This document shows, piece by piece, positions 16,879 to 27,124 of a stretch of DNA of 64,000 bases. Location: the NCBI GenBank assembly GCA_024742305.1, contig JANSYQ010000005.1, forward strand, positions 1 to 64,000, read 5' to 3'. The DNA comes from a bacterium (GTDB lineage Bacteria; Bacteroidota; Bacteroidia; Flavobacteriales_D; Crocinitomicaceae). The position numbers and the translations under genes are program-made. Under the pieces are notes generated by a model that was not told the DNA's origin, ran no database searches, and saw only the letters and a list, made by a program, of their open reading frames with translations. Each line of letters starts with the position of its first letter. Position 1 is the stretch's first letter.

Positions 16879-18888
16879 CTATTTTACTTTTTCGAATATT
16901 CCATTGATAATGGCGTCATCGACCAATTCTGGTACGGTGACTTTTAATCTCGGTTCCATTTCCATGGCTCGTTTGATGGCAAACATCGCCCCTTCATTTC
17001 TCGCCCAGCTTCTACGTGAAATTCCGTTGTTTACGTCCCAATGTAGCATTGATGTTAGCCTGCGTTCAGCATCGGCACTTCCATCTAACAACATTCCGAA
17101 TCCACCGTTCATTACTTCGCCCCAGCCAACGCCGCCACCATTGTGGATGGATACCCAAGTTGCACCACGGAAGGCATCTCCAATCACATTTTGAATGGCC
17201 ATATCTGCGGTGAATCTAGAACCGTCATAGATATTCGAAGTCTCTCGGTACGGAGAGTCGGTTCCCGATACATCATGGTGATCGCGCCCTAAAATCACAG
17301 GACCGATTATACCTTGTTGAATAGCATCGTTGAAGGCTTTCGCAATTTTCATCCTTCCTTCGGCGTCTGCATATAAAATACGTGCTTGAGATCCTACAAC
17401 CAATTGATTCTCCTGAGCGCCTTTTATCCACTGGATATTATCCGCCATTTGCTGCTGAATTTCTGAAGGACTATTGCGCATTATCTCTTCAAGCACTTCA
17501 CAGGCCAAATCGTCTGTTTTTTGAAGATCTTCCGGCTTTCCTGAGGCACAAACCCAACGGAACGGACCGAAGCCGTAATCAAAGCACATAGGTCCCATGA
17601 TGTCCTGTACGTAAGAAGGATAGCGGAAATCAATTCCATTTTCCGCCATGATATCTGCACCGGCTCTTGAAGCTTCCAGCAAGAATGCATTTCCATAATC
17701 GAAGAAATACATTCCTTTCTCGGTGTGTTTGTTGATTGCTGCTGCGTGTCTGCGCAAGGTGCTTTGAACATTCTTCTTGAAGTTCTCAGGATCATTCGCC
17801 ATCATTTCGTTGGATTCCTCGAAAGACAATCCCACCGGATAATATCCTCCGGCCCAAGGGTTGTGCAAGGATGTTTGATCCGATCCTAAGTCGATATGTA
17901 AGTTGGCTGCATCGAACTTTTCCCATACATCAACAATGTTACCTAGGTATGCCAATGAAACCGCCTCTTTATTTTCCTGTGCTTCACGAACGCGTGTTAC
18001 CAATTGGTCCAAATCTTCAATGATCTCGTGTACCCAACCTTGCTCGTGCCGAATTTTTGTAATCTTTGGATTGACCTCAGCACATACAGTCACACATCCG
18101 GCAATAGTTCCTGCTTTCGGTTGAGCGCCACTCATTCCGCCCAATCCTGAGGTGACAAATAGCGAACCTGCTGGCTCCTTTTTAATTTTTCGAAAGCCGT
18201 TAAGTACCGTGATGGTTGTTCCGTGTACAATTCCTTGTGGACCAATGTACATGTATGAACCAGCGGTCATTTGTCCGTATTGAGTTACGCCTAACGCATT
18301 AAATTTCTCCCAGTCGTCTGGCTTGGAATAATTTGGAATCATCATTCCATTGGTTACTACAACGCGCGGTGCATCCTTGTGGCTCGGGAATAATCCCATC
18401 GGGTGTCCGGAGTACATGACCAAAGTTTGCTCTTCCGTCATTTCAGCGAGGTACTTCATCGCTAATCGATATTGTATCCAATTTTGAAAAACGGCTCCGT
18501 TTCCTCCGTAGGTTATCAATTCGTGAGGATGTTGTGCCACGGCATAATCAAGATTGTTTTGGATCATCAACATGATCGCTTTTGCTTGATCGCACTTTCC
18601 CGGATATTCATCAATGGAGCGCGCATGCATTTTGTACTTTGGACGGTATCGAAGCATGTAAATACGACCGTAATCGTCTAGCTCCTGCATGAACTCAGGT
18701 GCCAATTGGGCGTGTTGTTCTTTTGGGAAATAACGAAGTGCGTTGCGCAGTGCCAACTTACGTTCTTCTTCCGTCAATATCTGTTTGCGCTTTGGCGCAT
18801 GATTGATGCCTGTTTCTTGCTCAGGTGCTGCAGGAATTTCTGTTGGAATTCCCGCTAATATGTCATTTTGAAATTCTTGATTCGTCAT
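16879..18888 (-). CDS. hutU: Urocanate hydratase
   Basis: Converts urocanate to 4-imidazolone-5-propionate in histidine degradation using tightly bound NAD+. Conserved blocks are ITYGGNGAVFQNWIQY (about 125-140), MYSGHPMGLFPS, the NAD-binding TSGLGGMSGAQ, GSDQTSLHNPWAGGYYPVGL, FGPFRWVCASG and GRDHHDVSGTDSPYRET. At 669 residues it is about 110 longer than the classical enzymes of Bacillus and Pseudomonas (about 550-560). The extra length includes an N-terminal ~60 residues, as I recall for other Bacteroidota. No hutH, hutI or hutG is adjacent, so the pathway is not clustered here. It has its own promoter (18988-19015) and terminator (16845-16872). Confidence 0.95.
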   Translation of the reverse strand: MTNQEFQNDILAGIPTEIPAAPEQETGINHAPKRKQILTEEERKLALRNALRYFPKEQHAQLAPEFMQELDDYGRIYMLRYRPKYKMHARSIDEYPGKCDQAKAIMLMIQNNLDYAVAQHPHELITYGGNGAVFQNWIQYRLAMKYLAEMTEEQTLVMYSGHPMGLFPSHKDAPRVVVTNGMMIPNYSKPDDWEKFNALGVTQYGQMTAGSYMYIGPQGIVHGTTITVLNGFRKIKKEPAGSLFVTSGLGGMSGAQPKAGTIAGCVTVCAEVNPKITKIRHEQGWVHEIIEDLDQLVTRVREAQENKEAVSLAYLGNIVDVWEKFDAANLHIDLGSDQTSLHNPWAGGYYPVGLSFEESNEMMANDPENFKKNVQSTLRRHAAAINKHTEKGMYFFDYGNAFLLEASRAGADIMAENGIDFRYPSYVQDIMGPMCFDYGFGPFRWVCASGKPEDLQKTDDLACEVLEEIMRNSPSEIQQQMADNIQWIKGAQENQLVVGSQARILYADAEGRMKIAKAFNDAIQQGIIGPVILGRDHHDVSGTDSPYRETSNIYDGSRFTADMAIQNVIGDAFRGATWVSIHNGGGVGWGEVMNGGFGMLLDGSADAERRLTSMLHWDVNNGISRRSWARNEGAMFAIKRAMEMEPRLKVTVPELVDDAIINGIFEKVK

Positions 18889-18987
18889 TGCTTTCTATTT
18901 CGGTGTTTACTTCTTTTTTCAGAGGGAAGCAATACCTAAGGATAGCGGGTATTAGAGCGAAATTCAATCTTGGATAAATGCATGTTG

Positions 18988-19015
18988 CAAAGTTAGTAAG
19001 AATCAAATGCAACAA
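18988..19015 (-). promoter_or_regulatory. Promoter of hutU
   Basis: On the minus strand TTG (19015-19013), a 17-nt spacer and TAACTTTG (18995-18988) match the Bacteroidota promoter. The implied leader is roughly 95 nt. Confidence 0.5.
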
Positions 19016-19030
19016 GAAATTTACTGCCTA

Positions 19031-19567
19031 CTAAAGAGGCTCACCAAAGCTAAATCCAATGGAAAGTCCAATCATTGGAGTAGCTATCCGTTGACCTGCA
19101 AATTCATAGTATGGAATACCCGTTGTGCCGTCGCTCCAACTTGTAGCTCCCAAACGTAATTTAAACAACAAGCCTTTTGGGCCGTTGTAGCTCCAACCGG
19201 CATAATATCCAACTCCTACACCGTTGTATGCATCCTGTGATGTGACCCCTTTAAATTCGAGACCAAGTGAGATAAACGAATTTGCTACGCCGTATTGAAA
19301 TGATGGGGAAACTCCGAAAAACTGAATTGGATAAGAATCAAACAAAAAGCTGGCGTCAATAATTTGAAGTCCTAAACCGGCAGAACCTGCAACACTAAAA
19401 TATGTCTTCTCCTTCTTGGCAAAGTTCCTACCATAAGAAACGCCTATGAGTCCGCGATTCATATAACCGTGCTCAAAATTTACTTCATTTCTAGGGACAT
19501 GAATTCCATCTTGTGCAGCAGAATGAAATGTAAGGCAAAGTAGCAGTCCGAATAGCAGTTGTTTCAT
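19031..19567 (-). CDS. Predicted outer-membrane beta-barrel protein (hypothetical)
   Basis: 178 residues with a Sec signal peptide ending HSAAQ (about residue 19). Alternating amphipathic strands rich in Gly, Tyr and Phe follow, ending in GLSIGFSFGEPL, as in small outer-membrane barrels. The function is unknown. It is transcribed from the minus strand and preceded by the terminator of the large T9SS gene (19625-19668), so it is probably monocistronic. A clear promoter is not visible in 19568-19624, where an imperfect dyad (ctttct...agaaag) is present. Confidence 0.65.
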   Translation of the reverse strand: MKQLLFGLLLCLTFHSAAQDGIHVPRNEVNFEHGYMNRGLIGVSYGRNFAKKEKTYFSVAGSAGLGLQIIDASFLFDSYPIQFFGVSPSFQYGVANSFISLGLEFKGVTSQDAYNGVGVGYYAGWSYNGPKGLLFKLRLGATSWSDGTTGIPYYEFAGQRIATPMIGLSIGFSFGEPL

Positions 19568-19624
19568 TGTAACAATTTGATTACAAGGTACTAAATCTTT
19601 CTGCTATACAACTTGTAGAAAGTA

Positions 19625-19668
19625 AAAAGCCCCTGATCATCGAGCGGAGTCGAGATGCAGGGGCTTTT
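19625..19668. terminator. Bidirectional terminator containing a repeated hairpin core
   Basis: AAAAGCCCCTG (19625-19635) pairs with CAGGGGCTTTT (19658-19668), an 11-bp perfect stem with A/T tracts on both sides. It lies just after the stop codon of the T9SS type B gene on the minus strand. The loop is a second dyad, the 20-nt core described separately at 19638-19657. Confidence 0.85.
19638..19657 (-). repeat. Repeated hairpin core, copy 1
   Basis: On the minus strand this reads CATCTCGACTCCGCTCGATG, identical over all 20 nt to the plus-strand copy at 57104-57123. It is itself partly self-complementary (CATC/GATG and CGA/TCG). Here it is nested inside the loop of a terminator. Confidence 0.8.
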
Positions 19669-19690
19669 AAGATTATTATTCTCTAGTATA

Positions 19691-22315
19691 CTATCGAATC
19701 ACGTTGACGTGACCACTGTATTCGTATTTATCGTCGTTGAGAGCATCTGCGGCGCGTATGAACCACGTATAGGTTCCATCTTGTACTTCGCGACCGTTAA
19801 CGCCATAGGTACCATCCCATCCAACTGAAATATCTTTTGATTCCCAAACAATTTCACCCCATCGGTTGTAAATGGTGAGGCTAAAATCTTGTAGGTCGAT
19901 TCCTTCCATGTACACTTTCCAGTTCTGATTGAACTCATCTCCATCTGGCGTAAATGTATTCGGAGCATAAATCAAAATTTCAGGGAAGACGATCAATTCA
20001 TAATCCATGGTATCCGAACAACCCAATTCTGATGTAGCGATCAACGTTATGTTGTACGATCCTGTTTGACCATCAGGGAACATCACTTGAACGTTGTTGT
20101 TCAACTGTGAAGTTGCCGGTGTTCCTTCTTCAAAGAACCATTGGTAGTCAACTGCTCCAACAGAGTAGTTTTGGAACAACACATTTGTATTGAACATCAA
20201 CACTGGATTAGGAGAGTGCTTGAAGTTGGCCGTTGGTTGACCTTTCACATGCAATGCATCATCAAATGTCAAGGAATCGATACATCCTAAGTCAGTGGTG
20301 ACGATCATTTGCATGTCATAGAATCCTTCCATCAGCGTATCCGTAACGATGGTATCCACGTTGAGGTACTGCATGTTTGGTTCTACCCACCAATATACGT
20401 ACTCGCTCAAAGCCGGATCTGTTGTGTTCACAATAGTAAATACTGCTGGTTCACACTGTTCCGGATCTAGAACTTCATATTCAGGAACCGGCAAAGGTGC
20501 CACGTACACTTGCGTAGTAGTTGTCCATGGTGTTGTTTCACAGCCATCATTCACCGTTACCGAATAGGTTGTCGTTTGCGGTGGATTCACTGAAATTTGA
20601 TGGTTATCAGGCCCCGTTTGCGTATCCGTTGTACTCCATGTAAACGTATACGGTTGACCAATTCCACCTGAACAGTTCGCCCAAATGTCTGTTGGGTACC
20701 CCGGGCAAATAGTATCAAAAGGAGAAATATTTCCTGATAACGGTGGGTGCAAGTTTACATTGATGTCCTCTGTCGCAGATACACATCCGTAGACATTCTC
20801 TACATAAACTGTGTAGTTGGACGGCGATACTGGGTTTACTTGCTGCGATGAATCGTTACTTGCTGTGTGTCCCCAGTAGTACGTGTACGGACCTCCGCCA
20901 CCGCCAGTACCTTCTGCTACTAACGTTGCTGTTCCGTTCTCACACACGATTGTGTCATTACTTACAAGCACTTCAGGAGTTGGAAGTATGGTGATATCAA
21001 ACGTATCAGGAGTACCTGTACAAAACGCCGTCGATGGTGTCACAATAATTGTTGAAGTTTCTACAACCCCAATTGCGTTTCCGGTCCAAGCGGCAATATC
21101 TCCTGCTCCAGGATTACCAAGTCCTGTTGTTGTATTAGAATTCGTCCAGTTATAATCTGTATTCGCAACGGATCCAGTGAACGTTACTGTAGTTGTTAAA
21201 TCTCCATGACAAACCGTTTGGTCAGGACTTGGATCTACCGTAGGCACTGGATTTATTACAACAATTGTTTCTGCAGTATCGGCACTTGGACAACTGCTAT
21301 CTGTTAAGATCAATTGGTAAGTTCCGGCCATTGCTAGCGTTGAGTTAGGAATTACTGGGTTTTGAACGTTTGATGTAAACCCGTTCGGCCCAGTCCAATT
21401 GTACTGATAGGTTGGAACCCCTCCAGGACCTTGTAATTGAATATCTTCTCCTTCACAGTATGGCCCTGTGTTGGCAGCCGTTGCTTGAATTCCTCCTACG
21501 TAGGTAATGGTAATAAATCCGTTTCCACTATTACTCGCTGGGTTACAATTGGCACCCGCTGGTACAAAGCTGGAACCACCGCCACCGCCACCGCCACCAT
21601 TGGCGAAGTGACAGCAGTTATCGGATCCTCCACCTCCACCGCCGAAGTAGCCACCGCCACCTCCGCCGCCGGATGCGAAATCATAATAACCTCCATTACC
21701 TCCTTGAAATGCGCTTCCTGGGAAACCTTGCTGTCCGCCGCCCCAAGGGGGACCGCCAGCACCTCCAGCAACCTGAGTACCTCCTCCTCCACCAGTTCCG
21801 GTGTAGATGGAACCTGGACCTTGAACTCCATTGGCACATCCTCCGCCACCGCCACCGGCAGCAGATGGGTCTCCTCCTGCGGCACCACCTCCGGCACCTG
21901 CAAGAACTAAAAGGGTTCCACCCAATTCAATGGCAGAGTAACCTCCACCACCTCCTGAGCCGGAAGATCCTCCAACACCAGCCCAACCTTGTCCTCCTCC
22001 GGGCCAACCCGCATTAGGAACTCCTCCTTGACCACCAACGGTCAAATCGAATGTTTGTCCAGGTGTAACAGGAATTGTAGCCGTAATGGTTGCTCCGTTT
22101 CCGCCAAAGGCGTTATTACCTCCACCGGTACCAACGCCACCACCTTGTCCACCAGCAACAGTTACGGTGATACTAGTAACACAGACAGGCACGGTCCATT
22201 GCTGAACGCCTCCGGTAAAGTTGAATGTTTCTGTTGTTTGACCAAACGCACCAGTAAGTGCGAATGTCGCAATGTAAAAACAAATAGATTGTAAGCTGAA
22301 TAATTTCGCCTTCAT
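19691..22315 (-). CDS. Glycine-rich secreted protein with Ig/PKD-like domains and T9SS type B sorting domain
   Basis: The ATG at 22315 is preferred to the one at 22387 because it starts a signal peptide (MKAKLF...TGAFGQ, cleaved near residue 25). The 874-residue protein then has FNFTGGVQQWTVP, a long glycine-rich domain (about 52-275, with runs of up to eight Gly and a few Cys) and several Ig/PKD-like repeats (about 280-775) with NWTGPNGF and YSVTVNDGCETTPW-type strands. A gliding-motility-associated C-terminal domain ends it (about 785-874: APNTFTPDGDEFNQ, IYNRWGEIVWES, GWDGTYGVNG, DGTYTWFI). That domain directs T9SS export and surface attachment. The likely role is adhesin or surface polymer, with ligand unknown. 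No promoter is clear upstream. Confidence 0.88.
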   Translation of the reverse strand: MKAKLFSLQSICFYIATFALTGAFGQTTETFNFTGGVQQWTVPVCVTSITVTVAGGQGGGVGTGGGNNAFGGNGATITATIPVTPGQTFDLTVGGQGGVPNAGWPGGGQGWAGVGGSSGSGGGGGYSAIELGGTLLVLAGAGGGAAGGDPSAAGGGGGGCANGVQGPGSIYTGTGGGGGTQVAGGAGGPPWGGGQQGFPGSAFQGGNGGYYDFASGGGGGGGYFGGGGGGSDNCCHFANGGGGGGGGSSFVPAGANCNPASNSGNGFITITYVGGIQATAANTGPYCEGEDIQLQGPGGVPTYQYNWTGPNGFTSNVQNPVIPNSTLAMAGTYQLILTDSSCPSADTAETIVVINPVPTVDPSPDQTVCHGDLTTTVTFTGSVANTDYNWTNSNTTTGLGNPGAGDIAAWTGNAIGVVETSTIIVTPSTAFCTGTPDTFDITILPTPEVLVSNDTIVCENGTATLVAEGTGGGGGPYTYYWGHTASNDSSQQVNPVSPSNYTVYVENVYGCVSATEDINVNLHPPLSGNISPFDTICPGYPTDIWANCSGGIGQPYTFTWSTTDTQTGPDNHQISVNPPQTTTYSVTVNDGCETTPWTTTTQVYVAPLPVPEYEVLDPEQCEPAVFTIVNTTDPALSEYVYWWVEPNMQYLNVDTIVTDTLMEGFYDMQMIVTTDLGCIDSLTFDDALHVKGQPTANFKHSPNPVLMFNTNVLFQNYSVGAVDYQWFFEEGTPATSQLNNNVQVMFPDGQTGSYNITLIATSELGCSDTMDYELIVFPEILIYAPNTFTPDGDEFNQNWKVYMEGIDLQDFSLTIYNRWGEIVWESKDISVGWDGTYGVNGREVQDGTYTWFIRAADALNDDKYEYSGHVNVIR

Positions 22316-22504
22316 AATTCTCAAGTAGTTCTTCGAGTAAGTTAGTTGTAAAAGGTAGTTAAACTCAAATTCACTACATAGACGCAAGTTACTTTGAAGA
22401 GTTGCGCAGTCACAAAAAAATAGTACGAAAAACTACTTTATTATTGGTTTCTTATCTTGTTTGTGAATTTTATAACAAAATACGACAAGAATCAGCGGCA
22501 ACTA

Positions 22505-23797
<1,293 letters not shown>

Positions 23798-24898
23798 TTA
23801 TTTATTCTTCTTCATGTTATCAACGAACTGATCGAAGAGGTAACGCGAATCGTGCGGACCTGCCGATGCTTCCGGGTGGTATTGTACCGAGAAGATATCC
23901 TTCCCTTTCAACTCAATTCCCGCTACAGTATCGTCATTCAAGTGGATGTGCGTCACATCAATGTTCGCATTGGCCTCAGCGCTTGCTTTTGAAATAACGA
24001 ACCCATGGTTTTGAGAGGTAATCTCGCCTTTCCCTGTTTTTAGGTTTTTAATTGGATGGTTGATTCCGCGATGTCCGTTGAACATTTTTTCTGTTTCCAA
24101 CCCTTGGCTCAACCCTAAAATTTGATGTCCTAAACAAATTCCAAAAACAGGCTTGTTCAATTCAACAATGGATTTAACCAAATCAATCGAGTTTGGCATC
24201 GCTGAAGGATCGCCAGGACCGTTCGAGAGCATGTAGCCGTCCGGTTCAAACGCATTGACTTCTTCCAATGTAGCATTTAAAGGAAATACTTTAACATGAC
24301 AACCACGGTCCACCAAACAACGAACGATATTGCGCTTTACGCCGAAGTCTAATAGTGCCACCTTCAACTCAGGGTTGTTCGGCTTCACTTCGTACGCTTC
24401 GGTTGTTGCAACTTTGGAGGACAACTCCAATCCTTCCATGGATGGCACCTCTTTCAATTGCGCTTTCAGCGAATCAATGTCTATATTTTCAGAAGAAATA
24501 ATGCAGTTCATTGCTCCTTTGTTTCGGATATGGCGAACGAGTGCCCGCGTATCGACATCGGAGATGCCTACCTTATTATAGTCTTCCATGTATTCTTGCA
24601 GAGACTTCATTGCTGAAGGTCGAGAATAACCGTCGGAGAATTTTTTGATTACCATTCCTGCGACTTTAATTCCATCTGATTCAACTTCGTCCTCGTGAAC
24701 ACCGTAGTTTCCGATATGAGCAGTATTCATAACCAAAATTTGACCAAAGTAGGAAGGGTCCGTAAACACTTCTTGATACCCTGTCATTCCTGTATTGAAG
24801 GCAATTTCTCCAGTAGTGGTTCCAATTTTACCGATGGCTACTCCGTCAAAAACGGTTCCGTCTTCTAGAACGAGAACGGCATCTTTTTTCTCCTGCAT
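23798..24898 (-). CDS. carA: Carbamoyl-phosphate synthase small (glutaminase) subunit
   Basis: Hydrolyses glutamine and passes ammonia to CarB to make carbamoyl phosphate for arginine and pyrimidines. The N-terminal domain begins VLVLEDGTVFDGVAIG and contains GEIAFNTGMTGYQEVFTDPSY. The class I amidotransferase domain has the nucleophile Cys in FGICLGHQILG and the catalytic QYHPEASAGPHDS near the C-terminus. The frame allows a start at 24916 (372 aa), but a TAACTTTG promoter element occupies 24914-24921, so the ATG at 24898 (366 aa) is preferred. carB is not in the window. It leads the carA-eno operon. Confidence 0.95.
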   Translation of the reverse strand: MQEKKDAVLVLEDGTVFDGVAIGKIGTTTGEIAFNTGMTGYQEVFTDPSYFGQILVMNTAHIGNYGVHEDEVESDGIKVAGMVIKKFSDGYSRPSAMKSLQEYMEDYNKVGISDVDTRALVRHIRNKGAMNCIISSENIDIDSLKAQLKEVPSMEGLELSSKVATTEAYEVKPNNPELKVALLDFGVKRNIVRCLVDRGCHVKVFPLNATLEEVNAFEPDGYMLSNGPGDPSAMPNSIDLVKSIVELNKPVFGICLGHQILGLSQGLETEKMFNGHRGINHPIKNLKTGKGEITSQNHGFVISKASAEANANIDVTHIHLNDDTVAGIELKGKDIFSVQYHPEASAGPHDSRYLFDQFVDNMKKNK

Positions 24899-24913
24899 GC
24901 TGAAAATTTTTGA

Positions 24914-24921
24914 CAAAGTTA
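24914..24921 (-). promoter_or_regulatory. -7 promoter element of carA-eno
   Basis: TAACTTTG on the minus strand matches TAnnTTTG and lies 15 nt upstream of the preferred carA ATG. A TTG at 24936-24934 is closer than usual (12-nt spacer), so -33 is uncertain. A second candidate, TTG (25044-25042)-N16-TAATTTTG (25025-25018), lies further upstream. The remaining 24899-25180 region, AT-rich and without an ORF of note, shows nothing else. Confidence 0.4.
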
Positions 24922-25180
24922 GGGAATCGTTCGCAACCTAAAACGATTTTAAACAGATAGATATTCACGGTTGTTAATAATTCCTTGACATTGATACTAA
25001 ATGTTTCCTTGAAATCGCAAAATTACTTGAGTTAGGTTCTTCAAAAATTCAAAGATTCGCAGGGAGAATTATGGATAATTTGTTCTTATCGACCTTTTAG
25101 AATTAAAATCAACATGCAGTGATTTACTCTTTTTCTGTATTGAAAATGATTTTTTTATCTAGATCGCCTAAAACCTTGAC

Positions 25181-25247
25181 ACAAATTGCACTTTTCTGAC
25201 ATTAATTGCACTGCGTGCGAAATGTGTTAATGCCCCGTGCAATTTGT
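25181..25247. promoter_or_regulatory. Operator-like array of ATTGCAC sites upstream of the T9SS cassette
   Basis: An 11-bp perfect inverted repeat, ACAAATTGCAC (25181-25191) and GTGCAATTTGT (25237-25247), brackets a 45-nt interval. That interval contains another ATTGCAC (25205-25211, 20 nt from the first) and an ATTAA...TTAAT dyad (25201-25205 with 25227-25231). The right arm covers a possible -33 TTG (25244-25246), and a near-consensus -7 element, CATCTTTG, follows at 25273-25280. The arrangement looks like cooperative binding sites for a dimeric regulator, and no known site was recognised. Confidence 0.5.
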
Positions 25248-25358
25248 TCAAATCCAGCCGAAAGAAGAATGGCATCTTTGTGATGTCAATGACACAAGCG
25301 AAGTCGGAGACGCTACATTAAAAATCATTAATCATTAACTCGCTTAAAATTAATTAAC

Positions 25359-26345
25359 ATGAAAAACCTTAAACTTTTACTAATCGCCCTTGTCGCACCA
25401 ATGACACTATTTGCACAACAAGGAATCAATTATCAAGCTGTAGTTCGCGATGGCGGAGGAGCCATTGTTGCCAACCAAGCTGTTGCTGTTGAGTTTAGCA
25501 TTCGTGAAACATCAGCAAACGGAAACATCGTGTATACGGAAACACACGACCCTAACACAAACGATTACGGTTTGATCAATGTTGTGATCGGACAAGGTAA
25601 CGTTCAATCAGGTGTTTTTGCCGACATCGATTGGGGTGGAGACATTCACTTCTTGGACATCACTATTGATGGAAACAACTTAGGATCTGTTGAATTTCAA
25701 GCGGTTCCTTACTCATACCATGCAAATGCTATGACGAACGTCACTCCAAACACTGCAGCGGCAGACGTTCACATTGAAGCTGATGACGATTTCGCAACAA
25801 TGATGATCAATCCAACTTCGGCAACTTCGAATGACAGTTCTGCTATTCTATTCGGAGAAGGTACAAACACTGGAAACGGAATGGCTATTACTTACAATGG
25901 CGTTGACAACGTGTTGAAAGTATCCGGAAGCACGAACGTAAACTCTTACATAGGGCCATATCTTTCTATTAGTCGTGATCAAGGAACAGCTACCTTCTCT
26001 AACGGAGTTGAAGTTGTAGAGACGACAGAAACACCAGCACCGAATACAGTTTACGGAAACTCCGGACCTTTGGCTTACGGTTACTTCAGTGGAACGAACA
26101 TCACAACTGATTTTGGCGTGGCGTCTATCGCAAGCCCAGGAGTTGGTGAGTTCACCGTTGTTCTTGATAACGCTTGGTTAGGAAGTCCTGTGGTAGTAGC
26201 AACTTCTTTGAACAACTCAGCAGATACTGAGCACATCACGTACAGTACGACAGGAAGTAACACAATCAACATTCGTATTGTTGATGAGAACAACAACCCT
26301 GTAACTTCGAACTTCTCACTAGTGGTATACGGTAACGCACAATAA
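25359..26345 (+). CDS. Secreted protein with Bacteroidota adhesin-type N-terminal domain
   Basis: A 328-residue protein with a signal peptide (MKNLKLLLIALVAPMTLFAQ). It has the N-terminal module common on Bacteroidota surface proteins: QGINYQAVVRDGGGAIVANQ (20-39), FSIRETSANGNIVYTETH, IDWGGDIHFLDITID and a VPYSYHANAM end (about 118-127). The C-terminal domain (about 235-328) is beta-rich and resembles tail-fibre-like ends (GEFTVVLDNAW, SNFSLVVYGN). No sorting domain is present, so export to the surface may rely on its partner gene. Codon choice (many AAC, GGA, GTT and ACG) resembles that of the ribosomal genes nearby, suggesting high expression. An 11-nt gap separates it from the next gene. 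Confidence 0.75.
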   Translation: MKNLKLLLIALVAPMTLFAQQGINYQAVVRDGGGAIVANQAVAVEFSIRETSANGNIVYTETHDPNTNDYGLINVVIGQGNVQSGVFADIDWGGDIHFLDITIDGNNLGSVEFQAVPYSYHANAMTNVTPNTAAADVHIEADDDFATMMINPTSATSNDSSAILFGEGTNTGNGMAITYNGVDNVLKVSGSTNVNSYIGPYLSISRDQGTATFSNGVEVVETTETPAPNTVYGNSGPLAYGYFSGTNITTDFGVASIASPGVGEFTVVLDNAWLGSPVVVATSLNNSADTEHITYSTTGSNTINIRIVDENNNPVTSNFSLVVYGNAQ

Positions 26346-26356
26346 TCAGAAGAGCC

Positions 26357-26848
26357 ATGAAAAAGTTATTATTTACCATTTTTCTTGGAGCTACAACTTT
26401 AGGAAATGCACAAACTGCAGATTTATATCTGATCGGTTCTCTAGGAGGAGAGTTCTCTAACGCGAGTATCGATGTAAACTTCTCGGCCGGTGAGGCAGTA
26501 ATTCAAACCATGAGCGACGCAAACGTGATTGTCACTCAAGGATTCCATCAGCCCACTTCGGAATTGAATTCCATTTTTGAAATCAGTAAAGCCGATGAAT
26601 TGAAATTGTATCCTAACCCCGTTCAAAGTGAGTTGAACATCGAGTACAACTCAAATGGGGGTGGAGAAGCAACTGTTCAAATCTTTGACGCATTTGGTCG
26701 ACTTGTGTTAAGCGACCAAATAAATGTCGGGAACAACAGTGAGGTAACACTAAAGGTTGACGCGTATTCATTTGAACCTGGACAATATCAAGTAGTAATA
26801 CTTAGTGACACAGGCGAAACCGCTCGATCGAAGTTTATTAAGCTTTAG
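26357..26848 (+). CDS. Small T9SS type A sorting-domain protein
   Basis: 163 residues: signal peptide (MKKLLFTIFLGATTLGNAQ), a short domain (about 20-72) with GSLGGEFSN, VNFSAGEAVIQTM and TQGFHQPT, then a type A T9SS C-terminal domain (about 82-163: LKLYPNPVQSELNIEY, VQIFDAFGRLVL, GQYQVVIL). The GGxxSN...GE.V.QT...TQGFHQP pattern recurs in small Bacteroidota proteins encoded beside larger surface proteins. It is translated 11 nt after the adhesin-like gene and closed by a strong terminator, so the two form a compact operon. Its function is probably surface display or anchoring, by inference. Confidence 0.82.
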   Translation: MKKLLFTIFLGATTLGNAQTADLYLIGSLGGEFSNASIDVNFSAGEAVIQTMSDANVIVTQGFHQPTSELNSIFEISKADELKLYPNPVQSELNIEYNSNGGGEATVQIFDAFGRLVLSDQINVGNNSEVTLKVDAYSFEPGQYQVVILSDTGETARSKFIKL

Positions 26849-26867
26849 TTTTAGACATCCAATGATT

Positions 26868-26898
26868 AATGGCCCCCGAAAGGGGGTCATTTTCTTTT
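26868..26898 (+). terminator. Rho-independent terminator of the two-gene T9SS operon
   Basis: A 10-bp stem (AATGGCCCCC, 26868-26877, with GGGGGTCATT, 26882-26891, including one G-T pair) closes on a GAAA tetraloop. A T-rich run (26890-26898) follows. It lies 19 nt after the stop codon. Confidence 0.9.
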
Positions 26899-27124
26899 GG
26901 TACCTACTAAGATACACTCAATTACATTAAACTCACCACGAAGGCAAAGAGGACACCAAGGAATAGGAACCACACCCTTCAACTGGGACACAAGATTATG
27001 ACTTTGTCATATTCCTTTACGTACTTGATAAAGATATGCACAGCAATACTTGCCTCTTTTGCGACTTTGCGGTTAATTATTTACCGTGGGCTTCGTTCAC
27101 TCGTACAAATTAAAAGTCGCATCA
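26899..27124. other. Intergenic region with degenerate phrase-like repeats
   Basis: No gene is visible. It contains ccacgaaggcaaagaggacacc (26937-26958), and roughly 100 nt later the near-complementary phrase ttgcctcttttgcgactttgcgg (27051-27073). These resemble the accacgaaggcacaaaggc-type filler sequences I recall between genes of many Bacteroidota. It separates the convergent T9SS operon and arylsulfotransferase gene. Confidence 0.45.

Noticed and set aside
21540-22000. Dense short repeats that could be mistaken for a repeat array or CRISPR
   Set aside because: They are Gly codons (ccaccg/cctcc on the plus strand) encoding the polyglycine domain of the T9SS type B protein; there are no regular repeat-spacer units.
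25359-26345. Phage tail-fibre gene
   Set aside because: The C-terminus is fibre-like, but there are no other phage genes, and the N-terminal module is the one common on secreted Bacteroidota surface proteins.
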